Assembly: GCA_916613615.1 (NCBI GenBank)
Contig: OU744736.1
Span: 14,457,724-14,521,723, forward strand
Direction: 5' to 3'
DNA length: 64,000 nucleotides
Source: Steromphala cineraria
Lineage: Eukaryota > Mollusca > Gastropoda > Trochida > Trochidae
The notes below the pieces were generated by a model. The model searched no databases. It had not been told where the DNA came from and saw only the letters and a list, made by a program, of their open reading frames with translations. Positions 23,476 to 36,200 of this stretch are shown in pieces; the first letter of the stretch is position 1, and every line of letters starts with the position of its first letter. Position numbers and translations under genes: made by a program.

Positions 23476-24427
23476 AACTGACGGGCAAAAGTTAGAATAA
23501 CGATTTCAAATCACCTCAAGAACAGTTTTGTGACATCGACGGGTACGGCGGAAACAGGACTGGGACATCGTGTAAGTCGACGCACAGTGACCCGAAGATT
23601 GCGAGCTGCTGGTATTAGGGCTTATCGGCCCTTCGCGGCATGGTCCTGACCCTCAGACATCGCCAAAACAGACTTCGATGGGCAAAACAAGTTTACAGAT
23701 GGCAATGGCGACAAAGGCAACGAGTTCTGTTTTCTGATGAAAGTCGTTTCACCCTCTACAGAGCGGGTATACCGTCGGGCAGGGGAACGTTTGGCACGGC
23801 CATGCATCAGAGAGGTTCATGCATATGGTGGAGGTGGTGTTATGGTTTGGGTTGGATCTATGGAAACCAGAAGACCCGTTTAGTGATCGTGCAAGGGAAT
23901 CTCAATGCGCGTGGGTATATTGGACAGATGCAGCAAATTGCGGTACCCTTCATACAGAATCAACCCCAGGGTGTCATGGTTCAACAGTTAAATGCGATAC
24001 CCCACACTGCCAGAGAGACCTGTGACTTTCTGCAGAGAAATAACGTCGATGTTGTGCCGTGGCCAGCCTAATGACCGGATATGAACCCTATTGAACACGT
24101 ATGGGATCATATGGACAGATAAATCAGAAGACGACATTAAATTCCACAGAATAGACAACAACTAGAGCAAGTCCTGACGGAAGAGTGGAACCGCATTCCC
24201 AATAACGTCATCTGCCGTTTGACAACGTCAGTGAGGATACCTTTGAGGGCATGCATTGACGCAGAAAGTGGTCATACCCGATAATGACTCTTATTAATGA
24301 ATGATGGCTTTTGTTTAAATCGTAATTGGTTGTTGGTTGTGATGAATTAAAGTTATGGAAGAAATGTTGTTGTTGGCTTTGTTTCATGCTGTCAAAATAG
24401 CCATATACTAACTTTTGCCCGTCAGTT
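23476..24427 (+). mobile_element. dead Tc1-type transposon with decayed transposase
   Basis: Inverted ends AACTGACGGGCAAAAGTTAG at 23476 and their complement ending at 24427 are flanked by TA on both sides (23474-23475 and 24428-24429). The roughly 950-bp interior carries transposase remnants: VSRRTVTRRLRAAGIRAYRP, VLFSDESRF (first catalytic Asp), VQQLNAIPHTAR, where the second catalytic Asp has become Leu, and MNPIEHVWDH (Glu). There is an in-frame stop after WPA, a frameshift around 23760-23880, and the N-terminal DNA-binding half is largely deleted. It cannot make an active enzyme. Confidence 0.88.
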
Positions 24428-24735
24428 TATATGAAATAAAAATGGTATTTGGAAAAAATAAGTATCCTTTATATATCATTTTGAGAAATTATTATTGATC
24501 TAAATGGTTCAGAGAAGTGTAATGTCTGTCATATAAGATAAAGTAAATAATCTAAACACTACCAATTCACCATTCATTTTTTTTTAAAAACATGAACACG
24601 TTTTCGGATATGTAATAACTTGTGGCTTTGCAAAAAAATCTCAATCTTTGTTCCAATGGATTTCGTAAACAGTTTTGCAAATACATACTGTGGATTAAAT
24701 CATTTCCAAGTCTTGAAATGTACATGCAACTGTCG

Positions 24736-25245
24736 TCAAAGATTCATATTCAAATGTATTGAAGTTTAATATTCTTAAAAGTATTTTACTGTATTCATTG
24801 TATGTTTTGCAAAATTCTGCGACCAACCTAGAGAAAATCAGACCAAATTTCATTACATAGGAAACAATTTACCAGAATGAACGAAACGGCAGCCCGACAC
24901 GTCGAAACGAATGCTAATCAAGTGTCGCGCCATCTCACAATCGCGTTACCCTGAATATACGCTTGAAAGTCGTCTTTGTCGCGCACAACTTGATTTTCTT
25001 TTCTTTTTCTCCGAGTCAGGTACACGTTATGCGGTAACTGGGACGCGGTGTAAATCCTACACACATAATGATGACGTCACCGAATGCAAATTCGCAAAGA
25101 GAACTGCACTTCTGACGTCGAAATAAGTATTTTATTGTTAATTCAAACATGTAAATATGAGTTTAGACGAAATATATTTCTACTGGGTGATGTAATTTTT
25201 TTCAGCTAAATTTCATCACATGCAAATATGACGATGGGGCTTTAA
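24736..25245. mobile_element. TTAA-flanked MITE family, copy 2
   Basis: About 510 bp that aligns by eye along its length with the copies at 18032 and 49656 (TGCGACCAACCTAGAGAAAA, GATGACGTCACCGAATGC, GTCGAAATAAGTATT). The right end has TTAA at 25242-25245. The left end is diverged (TCAA in place of TTAA). No coding content. Confidence 0.7.
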
Positions 25246-25659
25246 TATACTTGTACATCATAAATAAATTTATGACCAAATTTGTTGAAACAAAACATAT
25301 ATTGCAAAATGTCGAAACAAATTCAAGTTTTCAGAAATGTCCTCATCAAAAAATTTCATTTTAAACTGCTGCCAACTTTTCACATCAATCTAGTGCTGAC
25401 CAAATATGATGAACAAATATACAAGTACACAAAAAATATCACAACAAAATCCGCCTCAGCAGTTTACAGCTTCTCCATGCTTATCTCGTCAAACTCTTTA
25501 ACAGTCGATGAGTACCAATAGCAGGGTGTCATATAACTTAATCATTATTTTATTGTTACAAAAATTCTCATAACATAAAGACATATTTTAAAATTAACAT
25601 CCAATAAATAATCTTGTTATTTCCCTAAAAACCGCCTACAGATGTAACTTTGCAGAAAT

Positions 25660-26850
25660 ACATTTTGGTTAAGGGCAAAGAAAGAAAAATACCTATTGTA
25701 AAAACACCCCATCCATAAAACAATCTCAATATATTGATCACTGACATTAAACTGTTGCCATATGTCAATTCAAAGGTGTATTGAAGAATGACAAAAACAC
25801 ATATAGTAAAAACACCCCCACTACTGTCTCATTATCCTGAAATGTCACATGGAAATCGAACGTTTTGCAAAATGATGCGTAAATGCATTGCTTACAAAGA
25901 GCGATAAAATAAAACAAATAAAGTTCAAACAACTCATCAATTTTGTCCTAATCATAATAATTTACCTGAAGTCTTTTCCAAAGTTTGCATAAATGATGGT
26001 TGACAACAAAAATAAAACAAACCAACAAAAACAATTGTAAAAACACTTCATCCGAATAAACCTTTCCTAGTCAAAAAATATTTCACCTAAAAATTTGACC
26101 AAATGTTGTAATAATTAAGAGCAATGAGTCAAAGACACTTATGGTAAAACACTTCATCAGTTGTCTACTTTTAATGATATTTCACCTGAAACATTTTCCA
26201 AGTTTTGCAAAATTAATGTATCGTTGTCAAAAAGGTACATATGGTAAAATACCTTATCCATTTGCCTTTCTCCTGGAACACATATTTCACCCAAAACTTC
26301 AACCAAATGTTGCATTAATTTAAGAGTATTGAGCAATGAGTAAAAAAAACTCATGTTTAAACACTGTATCTTTTAAACACTGTCTCCTCGAGATACTGTA
26401 CCTAAACGGCTGCCAAATGTTGTATTCATATCATAAATACATATCTGACTAACAGTAAATAAAAAACAAAACTTATGGTGAAACACCTCATCCATTAACC
26501 TGTCGCCTCATCAAGAAATTTCACCTAAAACTTTAACCAAACGTTGCACTTATTGAATGATGAGCAATGAGTCAAAACCACTATGACAAAACACCCATGC
26601 AAAGTCTCGTTTTATTTCACCTACATCCGTTGCAATGTTGCATAATTTCATTTATGACTAACAGCAATTAGACGGAACAAATAATATTATGGAAATACAA
26701 TTCATCCATTGACCTTTCACCTCGTCAGCACATTTTACCTACAATTGTTGCAATTCAAGAGCAATGATCAATAAAACAAAAACACATATGGAAAAACAGC
26801 ACCCCCATTAACCCGTCACCCCATCATGATATTCCATCAAACTATTGCCA
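25660..26850. repeat. degenerate tandem array, unit about 105-115 bp
   Basis: A phrase close to TATGGTAAAACACTTCATCC recurs at about 25696, 25804, 26035, 26141, 26239, 26475, 26580, 26690 and 26785. It is followed each time by text like CATTTCACCTAAAACTT and CAAATGTTGCA. Copies are strongly diverged, so this is an old array. No open frame is kept. Confidence 0.7.
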
Positions 26851-27178
26851 AATCCTGACGGTACTTTATATGTAGCCACAGGTATGCCAAATAAACTGTA
26901 ATCAATCCCGATCACCTGCAACAGGTGTCCCTGTCTAACGCCCCGAGCTGACTTGACTGCTACTAGCTTTATCGACTCTTTAGAAAGTGTTGAATATTTA
27001 GGGCTGATATTTTCCAGTTTGCTCACAATGTGTATTATGGCGGCAACAGAGATCTCAATGTGTGACGTCAATGGGAATTATCAGCTGCTTAGTTAGTTTG
27101 TGTCAGAGTTAATGCCATATGTTACACGTTAGTAGACAAGTATCTACATAGAAATCGTTACAGATATACAGTCCAACG

Positions 27179-27262
27179 ATGACGTTAGGAAGACCAAATC
27201 TGGTGGCCTTTCTCTAAGTCAAGATGTGGAAGTGTGGTCTGCAAGAAGATCTGGATACATAA
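27179..27262 (+). promoter_or_regulatory. two possible upstream ORFs before the SLC17 gene start
   Basis: ATG at 27179 runs 12 codons to TAA at 27215-27217, and ATG at 27224 runs 12 codons to TAA at 27260-27262. Both end before the main ATG at 27281. If the transcript starts upstream they could lower translation of the main frame. The transcription start is not visible. Confidence 0.3.
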
Positions 27263-27280
27263 AGATCAGGACCATCAAAG

Positions 27281-30200
27281 ATGTCAACCACTGGACCAAG
27301 TCCAGAACAAGCACCAGAGACTCTTGGACCTTCAGGAGAAGCTACTGAGTCTCCAAAGATGGACCCTGAGTCTCAAAGAGATACCAAGTCTGAGGCATCA
27401 ACTGATGACATCTCTGTCAAATACAACTCTGAACCGAAGAACACTGACAAATCCCAGCAAGATGACAAGAGTCTTAAGACAAATCGAAAGAATGAGGATA
27501 CTTCCTTTCAGAAATCCCAAATAGCAGGAGAAGCATCTACGTCTAAAGATAGTGACTCTGAAGATGAGGAACTAGATGCTCCCTGTTTTCCTTTACGGTA
27601 CTTCATCGTATGTCTGATGGGTATTGGAATGATACTTATCAACGCTATGAGGACCAATGTTGGTTTCACTGTGATGACCATTCTCGACCAAAGGGCACAT
27701 GAGAAAGTTGGAACTATGGAAGCTTTGATCAATGTAAGTATAGGCAAATATATGTTCATATGTCATTCTTTGTACTTATTCATCGTAATATTTCAACCAT
27801 ATGTATTCGAATAATTGGATTAATCGTATTTCAAATCGAACAATTTAAGGAACCTACGTGTCGTGTTTGATTGTAATTTGTTATTTTCTTCATTCACGTT
27901 ATGTTTGAAATTGATTCGCTTATCTCAATGTAACTAGGTACGTTGGTTATCAAAATTCCATTTTTTGATTAATTAATTAATTAATTAATTAGTCTTGTAA
28001 TAGTGCATATTTGTCTTCCTTTCTGGGAGAATTAATTACATCAGTTAGAAAACAATGCCACATTGTCTTTAATGGGACACAAAATTTGACGAATAACTAG
28101 CACTCAAAGCAAATAACTCACAGTAAGGAAATGTAAAATGATAATGCATGAACATAGAAAGCTCCGAAAATAGTCCCTCCTTAAAACAACCAAACCCCTC
28201 TCCACACCCCTTTGACAATTCTTAGACCTATCTATTAACATGCAGATGTGATGTAAGTAAACAATTGTGTATAAAATCATACATGTATGTAATATTTTAT
28301 ACGCCATTTTCAAATTAATGAAAGCTTTTGCTTTTCATAAAGGTTGCATATAAATCTATTGCGAGTTAGCCTTCAATGGCAGCACAGTTAATTAACAGGT
28401 GTTGCCACAATTGTTTTCAAAATTCCGTGAATGATTATGTTTAATGTTATTTGGTAATTATTCACAAAAAGTATAAGTCAAATATACAAAGACCTTGTAC
28501 TGTGTCCTCAAAAAGTCAAACAATGGTGTTATTTACAGAGTGCATATTTTATAACTCTTTTTAACAGTTCCGAAACTTACAGCTGAACATCGCTGTCACG
28601 AAATGTAAAATTGATGATCTGCGTTTATGAAATGAATAAAAAGATTGTAAATGGAGTAACATGGACTATCTAAGGTATAATCTTATGTCATCATACACTC
28701 ATTTCTAGATATCAGTCAAGATTGAGAGATTACATAAAGTTCAGTGGAGGTGGGTAATTTCATTTAAAATAGACGGAACGTATGGCTGGTTACTTAGTGC
28801 ATTTCGTACGAATGTGTTTCGAACCTATTTTAATGAGATTTGAGAAAGGTATTCTGCAGCTGAAACTTGATTGACGTCACCGTTAGACTTCTCTTGGTAA
28901 CATAACCACTGAATGCAGCTAGTAATTTTGGGTGGATGACGTCACTGACGTCAATGTTATGATATATGAAAGGGAAATAATAACATTACGTGAGGCCCTC
29001 AGGTTAACGGATATATACGTTTACATTCATTCAAGTCAATAAAAATGAAATAGCCGATATTTGGTGCATAAAGGTCCTAATATCCTTTGTAAAAATTTAA
29101 TAGATAAAACCTTTTAGAAAACATCTACTTTGTTCTACTTATTTCTGTACTCTTCTTCTCTATAATTTTAAAATGAAATTTTGTCGGATGTTCAAATGGT
29201 TGAGTCACAGTAATGAATGGTTTAGAAATATGCCCACATATTTGACAAATTGACTGAAACTATACGGAATCATTATATGCAATAACAAGTTACTTTGTGT
29301 CTGCAACCCAAAATAGAAATGCAACAATTATGCAGAGCATAAAAGCGTTATTTAATGACCTTCGCAGTCTATTGTTCTCTTTCGTTTGTTTATGAATTGT
29401 TGTCAGATGTTTATGTATAGATAAAATATCTGGTCGATTAATGTTTTGTATGCATGTATATAAAGCATATATGAATTGCTCCAGGTGTGAATGTATACAA
29501 CACAATTCATCTTAATGAAATCTATCGTACACGTGTATTATATGTTACACGTGTAAATGGTATTGTGATCAACATTTAGAACATTTAACGATCAAGGAAG
29601 CTGTTATGTATCTCTTAGTTCACTGGCTCTTGTGTAAAAGATACAAATGCAATTACAAGGGGGTCTTGCATCGCAAATTACTCATTTTAATGAATAATTA
29701 AAAAACAGAAATTGTGATTAATAAATAAATATTGTACACAGTAATATGATATAGGTCTCTTATGCAAAAATAGCGAAGTCATATTTACATTACAGATAAG
29801 GAGAAGGTGTTTGTTATATGCCAAGTTGTAATCAATCGTTTACTAATGAATATAGATATACTGATAACAAACGGCTAAAATATAGTTTCCGATACAGCTA
29901 CTATATGTAGGGATCCTAATATTACTTTTATTTTAAAAAATAATAATGTCATATTTACAATGCAGATTCAGAAACTCTCAGCTACGAAGGTGTGTGTGTA
30001 TATAACTTAACTCCTTTAATATCACCACCTTCTCCTTTAATTCATTTTCCACTTTTATCTCACGCCATTTGCTTTTCGATACTTTGATATGCTTATTGCG
30101 CATTGAAACGTAATAAACACTACATGTACCCAATCCACCTCCTTTTTTTATTGTTAAGGTTCGAAAGTTATCTATAGAGTTATTTATTATTTTCAATTAC

Positions 30201-33200
30201 ATGTATGTTTTGTATCAATGGAAAACATACTATATTCCGTTTTGATATGAAAGAGAAATGAAGCGAGATTCCACTGCATTACCTACCGTGTTAAAATCAT
30301 AATTGAATATCAGATATAAATCACTTTTGAAGAAAAATAAAATGGCAAATCTTATAAGCAGCAAAAACATCACATTCTGTGGATGATATGTATCGTGATA
30401 ATTAGATAATTGTGATGTACCCTGTTTGTTATTTGTATAGGACAAATTCTTTCTTAAGGCGTTAAATGTTTTATTTGAAAGTAAGTATAATGTCATACAA
30501 TATACTATTCTTTGATGAGTAATATTATTTTTATAAATGAGATATATAACATTTTATCTACAGATAGGCTTACACAGTATTGAATAAACGTTAAGTGCTG
30601 GATGTAATATTTTATAGGATGTCTTAGCTTTTCAAAGAAGAATCTTTGCTATAAATTCATTTTTATAAGTAATATTCAAGTGTTTCCAAATCCCTATTAG
30701 ACGTATTGTTTCCTCAAATCTCATTTAGCATTCTGTAGTACCCTATTGTAATTCAGGTCGTTACACTGTCGAAACAGATAGTAGAATGATATTTTTCTTG
30801 CTTTATCGTTTACTTTGTAACTATTCTTTTTGCTTTTCCTTTACATATAGTTTCCTAATTTTGGTACAATTTTCTCCAGTATTTTTGTTCAACTTATTGT
30901 TGATTCTTTTGTCTTAATTGTATACCTTCTTGTTTAATAAATTTATTTTCACCATATACGTATGTATATATATACTTCTCAAAATAAGAAACGCATAGCC
31001 AATGTTTTTCCATGTGACATTTAAAACAATGAATAAGACGTTTGCATCTAAGCGGTATGTCAGTGATTAACATTTTCTTCAACCATTTCTGAGTTTTCTG
31101 TAAATAAGTACATATGAAAATTATTGCCATCATGTTTTCAAGTATAGTCTTTTACTACAATGATGACCCATACATATAAAGCTAAGAAACATTCTGATCC
31201 ATACATATACAGAAACACTATGATCCATACATATACAGAAACACTACAATCCATACATATACAGAAACATTATGAACCACACATAGACAGAAACATTATG
31301 ATCCATACATACCGGGGTATACAGAAGAAACATTATGATCCATACATACACGGAAACACTATGATCCATACATATACAGAAACACTACGATCCATACATA
31401 TACAGAAACATTATGATCCACACATAGACAGAAACATTATGATCCATACATATACAGAAGAAACATTATGATCCATACATACACGGAAACACTATGATCC
31501 ATACATATACAGAAACATTATGACCCATACATATACAGAAACATAATGATCAATACATAGACAGAAACATTATGATCCATTCATATACAAAAACATTATA
31601 TCCCATACATATTCAGAAACATGACGACCCATTCATAAATTTATACAGAAACACCATGATCCACACATACATGTATAGACAGAAACATCATGATGCATAC
31701 ATATACAGAAACAATTAATATGTATATTCATCAATTTTGTTATTTCTTGCTTAAGAATGTAGAATAGAAAATCTCAAATCGAATTACCTAATATATATCT
31801 CCAATGTTTCAGAAAACGACTGTAATTGTTTGTATACGTGTAATTATTTGAAAGTGAAAAACACACTGTGTGATCTGAGGATCACTTTTATAAATAAGCA
31901 TTTACGCAAAAAAATAAAGTACTTTGGTACATATATTTATTAGTATAGTTAGTATTTTATTTAGTATGCACTTTTGTGTCATAATTACCGTAACAATTCA
32001 AATAATTCAAAAGCTATCGTTTTTCCAAAAAAGACATTCCATCCATGTTTTAACCATAATCATCAAAATAATCTGTCCTGAGAATATTAATCTAGCATCT
32101 AGCCGCGGTGACGGTAAACACTATTTACCACCAGATGTTACGGGCATCACAATATGATAGTAGCTTATCGACGCGTTAAGTGAAAGTTAATTGCATTTGG
32201 ACGGCGATAACAAACGATGCTATGATTAGTTGGATTTTCTTGGATGATTTATTCCAACGTTAATGCTATCACATAGTTTCCGGTTTGCTTGGTTTATATT
32301 TTTTAGAATTCATTTCACTTTCCTGACAAATACGAGGTTTGAAAAAAATTGTGTCTTCACAGCAAAATACTAAAATCTAAATGATAGTAGTTTTAAAACC
32401 ACTGCTATTGATGCACATTCCTTTCGTTTATCAGAAGGTTTATATATATAAGTATTACATTTATTGTTTCTTAGAGAGGTATAAACATAAGTTTTTAGCT
32501 TCTTTACCAAATCAATTTCTTAATGAAATGCTTAAATCAATCAGATAAATTAGAAACGAATGTTTTGCATGGCATCATGCAATATACATTTTAAAAAATT
32601 AAACATAATTTTTGAATATATTTTCATTGAAAATTTTCTTAATTACTAGTAATCCCTTAAAAGCGATTTTGCTGGAAGTGTTACTGTTATGGATGATTTA
32701 GTAATTATAAATCGTGGTCACTATACACACCGTTAATTCCGACAATTCTAATACTCATTTTTTCAAACGCATTTTTTTAATAAATTGACACTTAATCTCT
32801 TTGTTATGCTTCAGATGTGTTTACGGACTGTTTTGTTTATTTGTTTATCAATACATTTGTTTGTTTATAGTAAATTTAAGTTACACATATGTAAGCATTT
32901 CTTTAACTATTCGACATAGATACTTGATCTTTATCCAGAATACTTACCATGTCATGTCATGTTACAGAAATGCCAAATGCCATTTATCGTCATATATTTA
33001 ATTTCATTTTCCAATTGCCTTTCAAAGATGCTCCATAAGATAACATTGTTGTTGCTATTCCTTTTACTTAGATAATGTCTTATACTAGTGCTCAGATTAA
33101 ATCTTTGCTATACATCTGGTATAACACGTGATTACTTGCACCATAGGAGTAATCAAGCATTCACTTTATGCTTAAATATTTCTCCATGTATGAACACAAA

Positions 33201-36200
33201 ACTTAATATCCTCTCTAAGATTTTAACATTGCCACCTTCAGTTAATCTCTTCAATGGAAAGAAACATACTGTTTTACCCTATGTCTTTATATGATAAAAC
33301 AGTTTACAATGTAAATCACAAATTTTTATTATATGTTTTAGTTTAAGAGATATGAGTATTTTGCCAAAATTCAATTTCAAAAAGTCATAATTGTATTAGA
33401 TCAAACAAAACAAAACGTTTACATACCAGTTTTTTTAACGTACATGTCTTTTCTACAAGTTTTAGTACATACATTTATCAATTAATCCAGAATGATTGTT
33501 ACAGAAACGATATAATTACATCAAAAAAGAAAAGTAAATTTCATAACAATTTCTTATGATTTTTAAAAGGAACCCTATGTTTTCAGCTACCTAATGTGAA
33601 ATGGAATACCCGGATGATAGGCTTTCTTCACAGTGTGTTCTATATTGGTTACCTCATTACCCACTTACCTGCCGGTTACCTAGCAACAAAACTACCTTGC
33701 CACAGGTGAGCATACTTACATTTTGTAGGCGAGATTTGGTATCCCTTTCTCATAGGGGTACCTCAAGTGACTTTTTTCCATGTAACCTCTGTTACAAGAG
33801 TAACCTTCTATAGTATATATTGTGTAAAGAGTGTTCTCTATGGCTTACATACTCACCCATCTACCCGCCTGCAAGCTAACAACAACAGGGGTCCCAAACT
33901 GGACAATATAACACAAAATATTCAAAACCTGGACTTTTGCACTCATATATCGTGTTCATGTGTTGAGATAAACCTACATCTCAAATTTGAACGGAATCGG
34001 TCAAGAGATTTTAGCGTAACCTCTATATACCTGTTGAATAGAATACAGAAGGGGGGACACTCCAGTCGCTAAAACCTGATCGAAAACAGGACACATCGAT
34101 TATTTTAACTTGCGCTGCAATTAATACTAATTTTTATCGCAAAACTATCGCTAAAATCTTGACCATGTGTTTGATTTTCAGACTCTATGGTGGCTCAATT
34201 CTCCTGTCATGCGCACTGAACCTTCTACTTCCGGTGGCTATAGAGCAGATCTCTTTCGAGTTTACCTGTGTCGTTCGATTTCTTCAAGGTCTTAGCGAGG
34301 TGAGTTTTTTTATTATTTTCAGATTTTAAGAGTTTTTAATATATTCAATTTATGATATATCATGTCCCTTTATTTTTAAAATTATGAAATGTACATCAGG
34401 ATTATAATATCGGTTTAATTTGGACAACATTGATCACAATTTTGATAGTAGATAAATGAATATGTTAAAACCTACATGATTAGAGTAATTTTCTTTAAAA
34501 GAGCCGTCAACTATTTTCCAGATAATATTGAATAATTTAAACCATTTTAGGTCGACTATGGTAGAATAAATTAAGTTATGCATTCATGACATAAATAACC
34601 TCTTTACACTTAATAAATATTAATTTTCTGTGTAAATAAGATACATACCAAATTATCAATATGAAAAATGAACTCATAAAACTTTGTAACTTTAAACCAA
34701 GCCTCAAGTAATGGATACAACCTGTGAACGCATGTGAACTGCATCATTATCATTTATTGTTTATTTAATTTACAATGTGTGAATGACTGTACAGATATGT
34801 ATTTATATGTTTTTTGAGTCGTATACAAGTGTATATCAATCCTCATTAATAAGTAGAAGACTACACACCATAAATATTTTATTTGAAGCCATATTCTACG
34901 CAACACTTAAGAGCGTCCTTGTGCCTTCGTTCTTTTATTCTTAATCAAATATAAAAAACGTGTTTTAATAATATTTAATAATGTTTGAATAATTATACAG
35001 AAAGTTAGATTTAACTTTAAAACATAAACTTAAACATAAATATTCGTAATTTGGGTCAAGAAATAAATGCTAAATATTACTACAAAGCTAGTTACTCAAA
35101 GTTAGTTTCACCACAGGGACTGCCATGTAAGAATGACGAGAACCTACAAACAAGTCTCATACTCTAATATTGTTTGAGAGATTCACTTTTCATGGTTGTA
35201 ATAGAGTAATTATAGATTCATGTCAAAATGTCATTTCACGAATTGATTCAGTACAACAGGATTGACGAAAGAGTTCAAAATCATTTCATAAAGTCATTTC
35301 ACGAATTATTTCAGTACAACAGAATTAACGAAATACTCATAATCATTTCCAAAAGTATTTTTAACTAATTAATTCAGTACAGCAGCATTAACGAACGATT
35401 TGTAAATCGTTTCATAAAGTCATTTTCACTAATTCATTCAGTTCAACAGGATTAACGAAAGAGCACAAAATCATTTTAAAATGTTATTTTCACTAATTGA
35501 TTCAGTACTACAGGGTTAACTGAAGAGCTCCAAATATTTTTTTTTAATCATTTTCACTAATTAATTCAGTACAACAGAGTTAAGGGTTACTCAAATTCAT
35601 TTCAAAAAGTCATATTCACTAATTAATTCAGTACAACAGGATTAACGAAAGAGCTCAAAATCATTTCAAAAAGTCATTTTCACTATTTAATTCAGTAGAA
35701 CAGAATAAATAAAATAGCTCAAAATCATTTCAAAAAGTCCTATCCACAATTAGTACAACAAAGGAGCTCAAAATAATTTCAAAATGTCATTTTCACTAAT
35801 TAATTCAGTACAACATAGTTAACGCAAGCTCTTAAATCCAGTCAATAGCACAGTGCAATTGTTATATACATGAAGTACTTATTTACAAGCACAACATCAA
35901 GAGCCATATGTTACTGTTAACTAGCGCTTGTCTCATTGATCCCCTCCCCCAGACATGTGATACATTATTATTTGACATTGATCCTACAACTCTGGGTCAC
36001 CAAGACTCCAAGGATCAATAGAGCAGCTGAGAACATTTCTCTCTGAATGATATCGAGATCTATTATCCATTCTGAACGTGAATGACGAGGATTAAAACGA
36101 ATAAGGACCTTATTTTTTTAAAGATTTTTAGAAAATGATCTATATTCAAATTAGTATTTAGATTTTCGGTAAACTAAAGAGCTAAGTACATGTACATGTA

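Noticed and set aside
30990..31010. Tc1-like end (CTTCTCAAAATAAGAAACGC)
   Set aside because: No inverted partner could be found within several kilobases.
31160..31471. 103-codon frame with Thr/His/Tyr repeats
   Set aside because: Produced by the 27-bp minisatellite, whose unit is divisible by three.
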